Shown one piece after another: positions 22,601 through 34,191 of a stretch of DNA of 64,000 nucleotides (the stretch's first letter is position 1; every line of letters starts with the position of its first letter). Both the position numbers and the translations under genes were made by a program. The stretch spans positions 32,981,850-33,045,849 of the forward strand of contig CM066991.1 in NCBI GenBank assembly GCA_033977485.1, given 5' to 3'. The stretch is from Hydrangea macrophylla (lineage: Eukaryota > Streptophyta > Magnoliopsida > Cornales > Hydrangeaceae). The notes below the pieces were generated by a model. It did no database searches. It was not told where the DNA came from and was given only the letters and a program-made list of their open reading frames with translations.

Positions 22601-22745
22601 TGCCGCCCGCCAGGGTTGGTCGCTATGAAGAGGCTACCACTAGAAGTATTTCTAATGTGGAGGCCCACTAATAGTGGCAACCATAGAGCATACTTTACTC
22701 TACAGGCCTAAGATTCAAATCAATAAAATAGCGATTCTGATACCA

Positions 22746-22971
22746 TGTTAAAGTATTAGAGAGAGAGAGAGTTGAGAGAATAATTCCAAAATATATTATT
22801 GAGTTGTATATTAAACATTACAATGGGTAGCTTTTATATAAGCTAGGAGAAAGCCCTAAGTATGGAAAGGAGAAATACAAAAGAGGAGTACAAGACTTGT
22901 ACACAACGAATCTAGATCGAATGCACTATAGGATACAATCCTTAATGAACTTGGACTATAATATTCTAACA
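22746..22971 (-). repeat. 5' LTR of TRIM-like element
   Basis: 226 bp with an expanded (GA)n tract near the start and an intact TG...CA. It abuts the PBS. Confidence 0.8.
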
Positions 22972-23056
22972 ATAGGTACCAAAATAGTCTTTAATCCACC
23001 TCTTAATTTATTCTTTCTAGGTTAGGTTTGGGCATAAAAATAAATTAAACATAATG

Positions 23057-23210
23057 CGTATTTTTGTCCAAATAACACATCTTGGGCCTCAAGGGTTTTT
23101 TTGTACCCTTGAGACCCAAGATGTGTTAAAGGCCTCAAGGGAAACATAATGTGCAAAAATTGCCCCCGTCAAGGGTATTTTTGTCCAAATAACACATCTT
23201 GGGCCTCAAG
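23057..23210. repeat. Three-arm hairpin repeat
   Basis: AACACATCTTGGGCCTCAAG occurs at 23074 and again near 23190, each preceded by TATTTTTGTCCAAAT. Between them lies an inverted copy (about 23104-23127) that pairs with the first to form a ~22-bp stem with one mismatch (23074-23127). Confidence 0.75.
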
Positions 23211-24047
23211 ACATATAAAAAAAAGAAAGAGAGGGATTTTCTACAGTTATCAAACACTTGGAGGAGGCAAGATTGGATAAGAAGAAGAGGAGATTCAAGT
23301 TATGTCTATGGAGATCCAACCTTCTATAGCTCCATATCCAGGGTCTTGATGCTAGAAACTAAATTTTTTTTATTCATTTATTTATTTTATTTTTACTTCT
23401 TTTAGGGTTTTCATGTATTTTAGATGCTTGATTGCATGATCTCGTGGATTATTGACTTATAATTGGACCTAAAGTTTATACTTATTGATTAATCAAATAG
23501 CACTTTCTCTTAGAATTATTCTGTTAATTGGTGAACTCAAGTTTCATACAATTTCTATGATCTTACGTGTGATGTGATGCAATGGTTTTAATTGTATGTG
23601 TATCTATTTTGTAGATGGTTCATGCCAAGAGAAATAGGTTGTAAAGTATACCCTAGTTTAGAACTGCCACTCTCTGCTAATCGTACATGGATCATGCTTA
23701 GGAATATATCACATAATCTTTCTTGATGATGTGTGTCATATCTATTCGCAATTATATCCGTAATCATCGCTAGTATATTTTATCCTAAGTGAATGCAATT
23801 CCCAAAGTTATGAGGCTAATAGTAGAATCAATATCCTATGTCTTACACTCATCCATCAATCACAATTTAATTAATTACTTTCTTAATTTAATATTAGTTT
23901 AGTTGCAAATCGTACCATGTTCTTTCATTTAATCAAAGAAGAAATCAATCTTAGGAATACAACATACCTCTCAGTGCAATCCCAGTGATTCGATGGTTTG
24001 CTCATCACTATTTCACCTAATTTAGCAAATAGGGTTAATTATTATTG

Positions 24048-24064
24048 TCGACTTGACAAGTCGA
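24048..24064. repeat. 17-nt perfect palindrome
   Basis: TCGACTTGACAAGTCGA, eight-base arms around a single A. It sits where a run resembling LTR leader sequence ends. Confidence 0.6.
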
Positions 24065-24525
24065 TTAGTTGCCCCACCTCAATTTTTGAAATCCTTTTAT
24101 TTTGGCCCCAAAATTGTAAGATTGTTCTTGTAGACCCTCAAAAATGAATTAAAAAAATAATAATTTTGCCCCCTCAAAGCCAAAATTTTTATATTTTAAC
24201 CCCCACCTTATTTCCTGGACTCGCTGTAGTTTACCGACAAGGCTATGGAAGGAAGGGGGAGAAAGAATACAAGTACTTCTGGTGAGTTACCTTCTTTTAA
24301 TTTGTTACTAATCGCTTAAGATAGTTTGTTTATATAGTTAAGATGAAACTAGTTCATGGTTGATATCTGAAATAAAGAGAAGAAGTGCAATGAACTGAGA
24401 TAAATGTGCATAATGTGTGGTTTTCATTCTAATAATTTCTTATACCTTTGATGGGTAATGGCCAAAAAATTCCCTTACTCAAATTAAATTTACATTTCAT
24501 TTGTTTTGCAGGCGGAGTTAGAGAC

Positions 24526-25162
24526 TAATACACCCAAAATGGTCATAGTTTCTGTTACTCCCGATCGACCATTCTAACTCGACCTACCTGAGATCCAAGG
24601 CAAGATGGTTTAAGCCACACAATCAACCAAGGACTGGCCATCACCAGCTAGGCCTTGACAAGCGAAGGTCTCGACCTTCAAGTCGGGATACAAAGCTCGG
24701 GTAGACTCCTCCTTAGCAGGACAACCAAGTCCAACTCAGCCAGCTCTACAATAAGTTCCACATGAAGGAGATTCAGTGACTCCTAGATAAACCACCAACT
24801 AAAGGCAACCTAATCTAGGATTGCTAGGATAAGGAAACAATCACCCAATCACTATCCTAAATCAACTAGGGCATCCTACTTGTATTATAAAAAGGGTTCT
24901 CCTTCCCTTCCAAAGGGATCGAACTTCCAGCATTCCATCTCTACAACCAATTTTTTTCTCTGCTGGACGTCACGAACCCCTAGTCAGACGAAGTCTCCCT
25001 AGAATATTACAAACAATTGTGTACGCCCATGATAGTTCCAGTCCATTGTTGGATCATCAAGGCTACTTCACTAAACTCTTTAAATAGTTTTCTATAGTGG
25101 AAGCACTGACACACACATCACGTGAGGACGTAGGCTACTCAGTTAACAGCCCCGAACCACAT

Positions 25163-25207
<45 letters not shown>

Positions 25208-25262
25208 TACATTGCATCTCAAATCCTTAACCTGTCCCGTTGCACTAAATCCGGCATCATCA
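24526..25262 (+). repeat. 5' LTR of LARD-like element
   Basis: 737 bp, with a (CT)n run at about 25168-25206. The first dinucleotide is TA rather than TG, probably a mutation. Confidence 0.82.
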
Positions 25263-26542
25263 GTTTGACGTCGTCTATGGGAATTAACATATCTTCTTCA
25301 ACAAAAAAATCTTTGACTGTCTAATAGCTGGAAAACGTGTTCGATGACCTAAGCAGGCCATCTAGTAGCCAGTCCCTACAGCCCTTGAAGTTCCGGCAGT
25401 CATGATGCCAGAACAGATCTCTGCAGCTCCTACGCAACTCCTTAAAGGGTAGCGCCAGACACAGTCACATATCAACATCCTGGTGGCACACTAGATTAGT
25501 GCCACTCTAGCTAACGGTACATTGGCGGAGGTAGGGGAAGGTCGAGTAACCCCCAGGATGTACCATCGCACACAGGTTAGTTCGACCTATAGGAAAGATG
25601 CCCGTGATGTGATCACTAGTAGGTGAGCTGCTCAACGTGAACGATAGGAGCATTCAGCTCAAAAATCTATCCAAGACACCCCGACCATATGCCCGGGTGA
25701 CCTTAGGAATCAAATCAACCGAAGCTGGGCCCAAGTCCGATCACAACAAATAACTTTGCTTAATCGGAATAAGGCTTCATCGGTTAACTCAACTCACTTT
25801 TCTAACGAAAACCAATCAAGAAACCCTCTAGAGGAGATCACCAGGCAGAGTTCAACACTATCAACAGCTACCAGACCCGCCCTAATAATCGCTCCCAAGC
25901 AAAAGACTTCGGTCACTTCGAGGGCAACCTCTTAGGTCTAGGCCTACAATAGAGGCACACTCTCTTAGGTCAGTTCACAATAGTGGGATAAAAGACCATC
26001 ATATGTGGCAAAAGACCTCGGTCCGCCTGAGACACTCCACTTAGGTCTAGGCCTACAATAGATGTACTTCCTCTTAGGTCGGGCAAAAATAGACGGGCAA
26101 AAAGGACCCTAAAATACTCAATTGTAGGTCGGCCTACCTAGACAGTCAAATTTACTCAATCCACTGCATTAGCAAAGGCTTGGGGGGCAGATGATAACTG
26201 GTACTGGGGGGCTAGCAAGGATCAAAAAGACTTGGACACACCCTAGTATCAACTCTTGGATAGTAACAGGAGCTGAAAAGACTTGGGAACACCCGAGTAT
26301 CAACTCTTAGGAAATTCCCGAGCTCTTGCTTGGTTCAAATCCAACCAATCTAACTCACTCCTGACTGCCTCGGTTCACCTACAACAAATTTAGTTCAAGC
26401 TTAACAAACTTGGTCATTCACCAGACTCTGTCAAGTACACGCATGCATCCTCATGTAAGAAGAACTCAAACTTCAAGGAAGCAGTAAATTTCCAAGCTTG
26501 CCTCGACATAGTGCCAGTTTAAGTGTTGGAAATGGGGCGAAC
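25263..26542 (+). other. Interior of LARD-like element
   Basis: Begins with a PBS-like GTTTGACGTCGTCTATGGG, related to the GGCGCC-type PBS of some plant Ty3 elements but with apparent C-to-T decay. It contains tandem CTTAGGTCTAGGCCTACAAT(A) units at about 25950-26080. No intact frame. Confidence 0.6.
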
Positions 26543-27224
26543 TGATACACCCAAAATGGTCAGAGCATCCATTACTCCCAATCGACCATTCTGACCCGAA
26601 CAACCTGAGGTCCAAGGCAAGAAGGTTCAAGCCACACAGTCAACCAAGGACTGGCCATCTCCAGCCAGGCCTCGATAAACGAAAACCTTGACCTCCAGGT
26701 TAGGATGCAGTGCTCGGGTAGACTCCTCCTCAGCAGGATAGTTCTAGTCCAACTCAACCAACTCTAAAATGAGTTCCACACGGCAAAGACTTAGTGACTC
26801 ATAGATAAACTGCCAACTAAAGGCAAACTAATCTAGGACTACTAGGATAAGGAAACAATTACCCAATCAATCTCCTAAATCAACTAGGGCATCCTCCATG
26901 TATTAGGAAACCCTTTACATTAAAAAAAAAGGTTCTCCTTCCTTTGCAAAGAGATCTAACTTCCATCATCCCATCTCTACAATACTGGTTTATCTACATC
27001 TCTACATACCGGTTTATCACTCTGCTTGAGGTCACGAACCCTAGGTAGCTAAAGCATCCCTAGAATACTACTAACAATTGTGTACACCCTTGATAGGTCT
27101 AGTCCATTGCTGGATCATCAAGTCTCCTTCACTAAGGCTTTTAAACAGTTTTCTATAGTGGAAGTACTGACACCATCACGCGTGGATGTAAGCTGCTTAG
27201 TTAACAGCGTTGAACCACATATAT

Positions 27225-27288
<64 letters not shown>

Positions 27289-27349
27289 GTATTATTGCAT
27301 CTCAAATCCTTAATTAACCTGCTCCGTTGCACTAAATCTAGCATCATCA
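26543..27349 (+). repeat. 3' LTR of LARD-like element
   Basis: 807 bp, longer than the 5' copy mainly because the (CT)n tract is expanded (about 27228-27288) and a segment near 26995 is duplicated (TACATC, ACATACCGGTTTATC). Confidence 0.82.
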
Positions 27350-27354
27350 GAGAC

Positions 27355-27999
27355 TATTTACACTTTCTCTTCACTGCTATGAGGGATTCTTAATGCCGTA
27401 CCCCTAGGATAAACTAGTGGCCCACATATTGGATTATTCATTTGAGATGGACAGTTAGTCCCTTATTTGGCTCACAAAAAAAATCATATTATTGAATAAA
27501 AAATGGACTACTAAACGAGTCCCTCTAATCCAGCTCTTAGTCTCACGTACAAAACAATTGTGTTCAGGCCTTATTTAAAGAACACAAGAAGAGTATAAAT
27601 TTCTCTCTCTCTTCCAAAAGTCTTTTCAAAACTTCTTGTTTTGAACCCTTTTACAAAGTTTTGCAATTTAAAAGGCGATCATTGTTTATTCCAATAAAAA
27701 TAAAAATCTAAGAGAACATGAAATCCATGCTCCCCAAACACACACGTATGCTTGGAACTAAAGGAAAAAAGCACTGGACCCTCCTAATCCTGAGTCCTGT
27801 ATATGATCTTATATGAAATTATTAATCTGGTTAGTACTTATTACTTTTCTTAAAGAAAACTTAGTAACCCACTTAACTACATGCAACATTTTTGGGCCCT
27901 TCTATGATGGGTTTGTTTTTGTTCAAAGGTGGATTCCATGTTGACATCACACCTCTCTTTTGCACCCACAAATTGGAGGGACTCTTCAATTAAATATAA
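27355..27999. other. Intergenic, no gene seen
   Basis: AT-rich sequence with no domain-bearing frame and no clear repeat. Confidence 0.45.
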
Positions 28000-28490
28000 G
28001 GTTAATTATATTTTACCCTCTTATAGTTAGGCCTATTTTCACTTTATCCTCTGTAATTCACAAGTGGACACTTATCCCTTGTGATTTCAGATTAAAGTGA
28101 AACTGTCAATATTTTTCTCAATTCTGATGAAAATTCTAAAATTGGCCAAAAATATTAACACTTAAGCACCTTTGTGAAATTAATTTTGGAATTAAACCCC
28201 TATGTGACAATAATGGCGCCTTTTAACCTAGCTATTTGGGGTTAATTTTTAACAACCAGCCCCTTTATGGGCTAATTTTGGGGTTTAATTGCCTATATAG
28301 GGTTATTTTTTACACTTAAATTCTCTTTTGTGGGGCTAATTTTAATAATAATTTTCATGTGGGACTATTTTGAGAGAAATCTTAATAGTTTTATTTTAAT
28401 CCAAAATCACAGGGGGCAACTATCCACTTTTGAAGTACAGGGGATAAAGTGAAAATGAGACTAACCACTAAAAGTAAAATATAATTAACC
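28000..28490. mobile_element. Fold-back MITE, ~490 bp
   Basis: Ends GGTTAATTATATTTTAC and its inverted copy, with arms of about 120 bp (for example TTTTCACTTTATCC(T/C)CTGTA and ATTAAA(G/A)T(G/A)AAACT in both). The centre is AT-rich and contains repeated TTTTGG/GGGGTTAATTTT words. Target duplication not clear. Confidence 0.7.
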
Positions 28491-29221
28491 CACATATATA
28501 TATATATATGTATATATATACACATATATACTTTTTTAAATTTGTTATTCACAACCATGACAAGAGCATCAAAGATTTGGGGGACCAATTCCATGCGAAT
28601 TTTTTAGAAAAAAATAGATTCCATTAGGGGTCCCAACCCAACACCATTGCAATGACAATCCTTACAATCCTTTTTCACATAACCCACATACCACAAAACA
28701 TATAAATAACATAAAATATATGTGGTACAGTACATGTGGAGAGAATGTATGAATAATTATATTTTATATTGAGCCATGCCTGTGGATGTAAGGGATATCT
28801 TAATTTGTTTGGTTTAAAGATTAATTGAAGTAAAGAAAAGAGAAAGGAAAGTAATTAAGAGGGAAAAATTATTTCCCTTGTGTGTGCCTCCATGAAATAA
28901 TATTAAAATTTCAAAATATTTAAGATGTAATTTTAATATTTGAATCAGTTGACTCACAAAATCTAAAATTTAATTGCTTTATGCTCTATTTGAATAATGG
29001 ATTTGATGAAGGAAACGAAAAATGCTAAGGCTTTAATTTGTTTGGTTCAAGGATCTAATAAGGAAAAAGGAAAGAAAACATAGAGAAAAATATTTTCTTT
29101 ATGTGGTTAATAAGAAAAACGATGAAGCTATAAAGGAAAGGAAAAAATAAGTTGAGAAAAAGTTTAATTTTTTTTTTTAATTTTGTGAGTAATTTTTCCT
29201 TTTTTTTTTTTTTTTTTTTTT
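28491..29221. other. Intergenic, TA-repeat and AT-rich
   Basis: Includes a (TA)n tract at about 28494-28530 and poly-T at 29168-29220. No gene. Confidence 0.45.
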
Positions 29222-29222
29222 G

Positions 29223-29385
29223 GGTTAATTACATTTTACCTCCCTGTTGTTAAGCTCAGTTTCGCTTTGCCCCCTTGGTTCAAAAGTAAACACAATCCCC
29301 TTCTCGTTTTGGACTAAAGTGAAACTACTAAGATTTCTCTCAAAATAACATCATGTGGAAATTAAGTGTTAAAATTAGCCCCACA
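29223..29385 (+). mobile_element. Half copy of the 28000-28490 MITE family
   Basis: The GGTTAATTACATTTTACC start, the CAGTTTCGCTTTGCCCCC phrase and the ACTAAAGTGAAACTACTAAG phrase follow one arm of the 28000 element in order. No inverted partner nearby. Confidence 0.55.
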
Positions 29386-29930
29386 TACAAGAGTTTACAC
29401 ATAGGCAGTTAACCTAAAATACACCCATGTTTTTGTTATATACACTCACATTTCATTGTTTAATATTTTTTAAACAATGAAGTAATTCAAATTCCTCAAA
29501 AAATACATAAATGTAAAGTGGGATGGGTGGAGATAGCAAAATTATGGGTGTATTTAGCTCCACCCTTTTTTTAATTACCAATAATCTTTTAGAAATTTGT
29601 CTTTTAATTTTGTTCCAACATGAATGAAAACACAATTATCTTTTAGAAATTATTGATGAGGAATTGGATAATATATATATACTCTATATATTTGACATGA
29701 AAAATGGAGAGTTTTAAGGATTTCTATGCTCTCAAATTCACATTTCTAATGTATTTATAGAAATTTGGTATTAAATCACACATTAGGAGAATTATTTGGT
29801 TATGAGACACGAGAGAAGCTTTTTTAGTAATAAGGACATTTTTAGTAAGAGTATTAGAATTAGCTCTTTTGACCAGTTGACCACATATTTTTGGGACATA
29901 CTTTACCCTCATTTGTATTTTTCATTTTCA
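29386..29930. other. Intergenic, no gene seen
   Basis: AT-rich with short minus-strand frames that have no domain. Nothing supportable. Confidence 0.4.
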
Positions 29931-29933
29931 TCC

Positions 29934-29979
29934 CCCTCTCTCTCTTCCATTTCTTCTCTATCTCAGTGGACCACCAACC

Positions 29980-30025
<46 letters not shown>

Positions 30026-30120
30026 GGACCACCAACCACCATCACTGCCGACCACCATCACCTCCATCGCCACCACCACATCGACCACCTCTCTCTCTCC
30101 CTCTCTCTCTCTCTCTTAGC
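29934..30120 (+). repeat. (CT)n microsatellites with GTGGACCACCAACCACC units
   Basis: Long CT runs at about 29982-30022 and 30090-30117 are separated by two copies of GTGGACCACCAACCACC. Ser/Leu-rich frames across them are repeat artefacts. Confidence 0.75.
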
Positions 30121-30740
30121 ACTGACCACTATCACCGTCGTCACCACCATAACCCGGCCTGATGATGGTCGAATTAGAGGATGATTTGGTTAATGGAGGT
30201 GATGTTGAGAATGAGGCTGATCAGAAAAGAGTGACAGTTGAGAAACAAGTAGTAGAGGCAATGGAGAGAGAGATTGAAGTGTTGGATAAAGCTTGAGATA
30301 TGTCTCCTCCGACCACCACCAATTTCAGATCCACCACCACTGCAACCAGATCTACCACCACCGGGATCACCACGAGCAGATTCAGGACCACCACATCACC
30401 ACAAGCTAGTGCACAGCAAGCATTTTCACTTTTCTGTGAATTTTCACGAACTTTGTGAAATTTCACAACTTTTCGGTGGTTTGAGGAATTTGTTTTGTGA
30501 TCATTGTATGAAAAATTTTCACAACATTTTTTTATAGTTGGGATCAATGTAGCTTTCATTTGGTTTGTTTCCAGGTTGTGAATGCTCTATTAAGTTAATC
30601 TGAGTTTTCAAAAAAATTTATTCTACTGGAAAAATCGTGTTAAGGTTATGGATTTTTTTGAGAAATTTCACAACTTTTTTTATGATAAATTTCACAACTT
30701 TTCGATGGTATGATATGAGAAAACATGTTTCTGATCATTG
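30121..30740. other. Unassigned stretch, no supportable gene
   Basis: Short frames on both strands (for example + 30274-30537) without recognisable domains. CCACCACC-rich at 30310-30400 and AT-rich after. Confidence 0.35.
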
Positions 30741-30759
30741 TATGTTGATCTGACGGTTT

Positions 30760-30995
30760 GGTTGTGAAGGAGGTCGATCAAGTGAGGTCATGGTGGTCGT
30801 CGGAAGTAAAGCGAGGTTGTGGTGGTGATCGCTACTAGTGGTGGTGGTGGTGGTGGTCGGTGGAGGCAAGGAAGGTTGTGATGGTGGTCGTTGGAGCTTA
30901 AGGAAGGTCGCCGGAGGTTAGGCAAGGTCACTGAAGGTCAGGCGAGGTGATGGTGGTGGTCGCCGGAAGTCAGGCGAGATCGCCGGAGGTGCAGA
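30760..30995 (+). repeat. GGTGGTCG/GGCGAGGT degenerate repeats
   Basis: Multiple (G/C)GTGGTGGT and CGCCGGA(G/A)GTCAGGCGAG(G/A)T units at irregular spacing. The style resembles the interior of the TRIM-like element at 22300-22600. No gene. Confidence 0.55.
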
Positions 30996-31680
30996 GGGTA
31001 AAACACTTGGTGTAGACCAATATTAGGGATAGATTTGTAAAAATACAAAGGAGTGGACCTAATCTCAAATATTTTTGCTAGTTATACCAAAACCACTATA
31101 CTTTCCTTAAATTGGATTAAGTCCTAATTGCCCCATGTATTTATTACTAATTCTAAAGTAAAAAAAAAAAAAAAAAGGTTTGATCATCTGGATTTAGTTA
31201 ACAATTGGAGAGCTTTAAACGGTGGATTGAATTATGAAATTATGTGGATTGAACGGTGTGGCTGACTTGCCAACAAGAATGTTATAGAGGGATTACAAGA
31301 GTGCTAGATAGGTCCCAAAAAAAAAATTTATTATTTAAAGTTAGTACTACTTTGGCACTAAACTCCTTTAAACTATACTTGTATAAAGAAAATTCTATTT
31401 TAGTTTCTTTCTTTTTTTGGTGTTCCCTTGTCATAATTCTGAAATTTTCTACATTGTTTTATGCTGAAATACTCAAGCACGAATCATGTTAGCGTATGAT
31501 AAACGAGTAGGGTGAAATGAATCTCATTAATGAGATGGGACAGTTCCATATGCGGGAACGTAGGAATGAACTCTACTACGAAAATGAAAGAATGTAATGA
31601 GATAAAAAGGGAAAAGATAGAATGTGTTCTTTTATTACTTGAACTAAATACTCCATAAGGGATGGAAGTGTCCGAGAGGG
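30996..31680. other. Intergenic, no gene seen
   Basis: AT-rich DNA with a poly-A run near 31160. Open frames have no domain content. Confidence 0.4.
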
Positions 31681-31688
31681 AACACAAG

Positions 31689-32214
31689 AAGGGGTGGAGC
31701 CAGGAATTTCGGGCAGGGGGGACCTAGGCTATACGGGGTTCGGGGGCAGCGCCTCCGAGGCGATTTTTTTGGGGTCTATTTATACATAATTGACGTTTTT
31801 TTTAGGGTTTACTTGTCTATAATTGTGATTTTTTGGGGATATGCTTATAATATAAGTCTATTTGATGACACATAAATATTGTGTAGTGTCTTTCAAAATT
31901 TTGAGGGGGCCTATTTCTAAAACGCATAAAATTATTATACTGAAGTGTAATTTTTAAATTTTTAGGCGCCTTTCTTTTGAGTTGTATATACCTGTATATC
32001 AATATATATGTAATTGATAGCACTAAATTGGGCCTTGGACCCCTTTGAGGGCCAAAACATAAGTTGAGGGAGGCCTAAATATAAATTGAGGGGGGCCTAA
32101 ACATAGTTGAGGGGGGACCTAAATGTAAAATACTAAAAAAACTTAGGGTAAAATTTTAATTCTCAAAATTTGACCCCCTCCCCCCCCTCTCATCCCTTAG
32201 TGTCTCCGCCAGTG
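31689..32214. mobile_element. hAT-like non-autonomous element with 8-bp TSD
   Basis: The left end AAGGGGTGGAGCCAGG and the complement of the right end CACTGGCGGAGACA form imperfect terminal inverted repeats of the CA.TGGCGGAGCCA type common in plant hAT elements. They are bounded by an exact 8-bp duplication AACACAAG (31681-31688 and 32215-32222). The 526-bp interior has no transposase and carries repeated AATTGAGGGGGGCCTAAA units near the right end. Confidence 0.8.
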
Positions 32215-32222
32215 AACACAAG

Positions 32223-32640
32223 GGGGAATTCCATTACAAAAATGGAGGATGCAAATGGATAGAAGATGAGAGAAATGATGAAATGAAAACGTTTTTGTAA
32301 TTGATAGGACTACAAGTAACTTAAAAGTATATGATGAGTTGTTTGGTAATAACCAAGAAGTGCATAACATGGGGTATGTTAGTATTTGGGTGCAATTCTA
32401 ATTCATTGGATTGAAATAACATTAATAGGGAAGGATATGAATGGTAGGGGCGTAAATATAAATTTTTTTTATAACTAGTAGGTCAAATAGTAAAATAGAG
32501 CTTAAGTAAAATAAAATAAAATAAAATAAAAAGAGAAAAGAAAGAGAAGGAACAAAATGCCTAGTGGTTGCCTAGTGACAAGTTGGAAACAATCATTTAA
32601 AAATCTTTTGCTGTTTTAGATTAGATAGTTATAATATTTA
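32223..32640. other. Spacer with AAAAT microsatellite
   Basis: It includes an (AAAAT)n-like run at about 32507-32530. No gene. Confidence 0.5.
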
Positions 32641-32832
32641 GAGTAATGCAAGATGCACTCTCAAATGCATAATTAAATGTACTTTGTTAAAAAATATTGA
32701 ACTTTGTACTGAAAAGTTTGAACATCCTGCACACCTTTTTTTTTGTGTATAGACTTTTCAGCACGAGGTCCAATACTTTTAAGTAGGGTTGTGCATTTAG
32801 TTGTGCATTTGGGAGTGCATCTAGCATTACTC
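32641..32832. mobile_element. Fold-back MITE (GAGTAATGC family), TA-flanked
   Basis: GAGTAATGC(A/T)AGATGCACTC at the left matches the reverse complement of the right end over about 60 bp. TA on each side (32639-32640 and 32833-32834) fits a Tc1/mariner-type duplication. Confidence 0.78.
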
Positions 32833-33312
32833 TAATATTATGCAACAAATTATAAGCTCTCCATTGAAAAAAGTAATCGTATATATTATACTACCTCCGT
32901 CCCATTTTATGTGTCCATCTTCTTTTTTGGGATGTTCTAAAATTGTTGTCCACTTTCCAAAATTAGTATGCAAATTTTACATAGTTTTCCAAACTACCCT
33001 TTCTTGCAATTAACACCAAAACAAAACAAAAAAAGAAAGTGCAATGATTATGGACAATTGTGGAAAGTAGGTGTAAATTTTTTTTGTCCCCTTAAATAAT
33101 TAAATTCCTCAAAATGTATACATAATATAGAACAAGAGAATATGTATTTTATATATAATATTTAAAAAAGGAAAACATTTGGTCTTGTTGCTTGACCACA
33201 TGGAGTCAAACACATGACCCTCAATTAGTGGCACAAAGTGACTCAAACCATATGGAAGAGACTCACTCTCTCTCTATATATATTTTTGGATTGAGAGTAT
33301 ATATTTATATAT

Positions 33313-33508
33313 GGGAAATGATAGATGCACAACAAAAATTCACAACTAATTGCAAAACCTGTTTAAAATTGTTGGACTTCGTGCTGAAAAAGCTGTACAC
33401 ACAAAAAGACAAAAAAAGAGATGTACAGCTTTTTCAGCACGAAGTCCAACAATTTTAAGCAGGTTGTGCAATTAATTGTAGGTTTTTGTTGTGCATCTAT
33501 CATTACTC
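33313..33508. mobile_element. Fold-back MITE (AATGATAGATGCACAAC family)
   Basis: Left AATGATAGATGCACAACA and the complement of the right end match. Inner arms GTTGGACTTCGTGCTGAAAA and its inverse are near perfect, so the whole element folds to one hairpin. The termini are related to those of the 32641 element. Confidence 0.78.
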
Positions 33509-33690
33509 TTTATATATTAGTAAAAAAAATGTGATCAACCTTTATTCTCGAGTTTTTGAAGCTTTGAAAAGCTTTTGTTGTAATTTGTTCAATTTCTTTT
33601 TGATGAAAAGTTATTTGTTCATTTTAAAAGCTCGATTTCATGCCATTGCCACATTTAAACTAGTATTTGTTGATATATATATATATAGTC

Positions 33691-33824
33691 AGGCTCTAGA
33701 GAGAGCTTCCTCTCTTTATTAAAGAGAAGACCCCTGTCTTGACTGTCAGATCCAGTTTTTAAACACGATCCGACGGTCAAAACAAAGACCCTCTCTTTAA
33801 TAAAGAGAGCGCCCTCTCTGGAGA
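33691..33824. mobile_element. Fold-back MITE (CTCTCTTTATTAAAGAGA family)
   Basis: Left CTCTCTTTATTAAAGAGA and right CTCTCTTTAATAAAGAGAG arms pair together with AGA(A/G)GACC and GACTGTCAGATCC/GGATCGT-type inner arms. Ends near CTCTAGAGAGAGC and GCCCTCTCTGGAG. Also each arm is itself palindromic. Confidence 0.65.
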
Positions 33825-33908
33825 ATTTTTGTATATATATATATATATATAAACTAGTTTTTGCTGGAAGAATCTGTTTTACGAAGAAACTTACATGTGA
33901 AAAAATAA

Positions 33909-34091
33909 TGAGTAATTCCAGAGTCACAATTTTTTGCTCACAACTTTTATTCATAACTTTTTGTGTGTCTATCTCTTTCTTGATGGATCCCACTAGTACT
34001 ATGGGGTCCACTGATACTGTGAGACCCATCAAGATAGAGATAGACACATAAAAAAAGTGTGAGTAAAAAGTTGTGCCCAAATATTACCCCA
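33909..34091. mobile_element. Fold-back MITE (TGTGTCTATCTCT family), copy 1
   Basis: TGTGTCTATCTC(T) on the left and AGATAGAGATAGACACA on the right pair around GGATCCCAC/GGGTCC-like central repeats. Outer arms CACAACTTTT and its complement are imperfect. Confidence 0.65.
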
Positions 34092-34191
34092 AAATAATTT
34101 CATTTATTTGGAAGTAGAAAAACATGCAACTTGCATTAACAAACGAAATTTGGTTGTAAAAATCAACAAAAATCTCAATCGATTTCGAAGT

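Larger units (their letters stand above)
21790..22971 (-). mobile_element. TRIM-like miniature LTR retrotransposon
   Basis: Short direct repeats (21790-21992 and 22746-22971) start TGTTAAAGTATTAGAGAG and end TAATATTCTAACA (left copy ATA). A perfect 5-bp duplication ATAGG flanks the element (21785-21789 and 22972-22976). On the minus strand a PBS-like TGGTATCAGAATCGC (22731-22745) abuts the right LTR and a PPT-like GGGTTTGAGGGGGAC (about 21993-22007) abuts the left one. The ~750-bp interior has no gag or pol but is GGTGG/GGAGG-rich with internal repeats; its open frames are low-complexity. It would depend entirely on other elements' proteins. Confidence 0.85.
22977..24520. other. Intergenic stretch with hairpins, no gene
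   Basis: It holds a three-arm hairpin repeat (23057-23210) and a 17-nt palindrome (24048-24064). Sequence at about 23340-24035 resembles the untranslated part of a Ty3-type LTR (TAGGGTTTTCATG, CTTAGGAATACAACATACC), but I find no partner LTR. Short frames here have no domain support. Confidence 0.4.
24526..27349 (+). mobile_element. LARD-like non-autonomous LTR element
   Basis: Direct repeats 24526-25262 and 26543-27349 begin T(A/G)ATACACCC and end GCATCATCA. A perfect 5-bp duplication GAGAC flanks the pair (24521-24525 and 27350-27354). A PBS-like GTTTGACGTCGTCTATGGG follows the left LTR and a purine-rich GGAAATGGGGCGAAC precedes the right one, so the orientation is +. The 1.28-kb interior has no readable RT or integrase. 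A weak gag-like phrase (LGNQINRSWAQVRSQ at about 25700-25750) and repeats of CTTAGGTC(T/G) are the only structure. Confidence 0.85.

Noticed and set aside
23340..24035. Complete Ty3 LTR
   Set aside because: Some phrases resemble LTR leader sequence but no TG/CA ends, partner copy or target duplication could be found.
29796..30184. Ser/Leu-rich open frames over CT microsatellites
   Set aside because: Low-complexity translations of (CT)n in every frame; no coding evidence.
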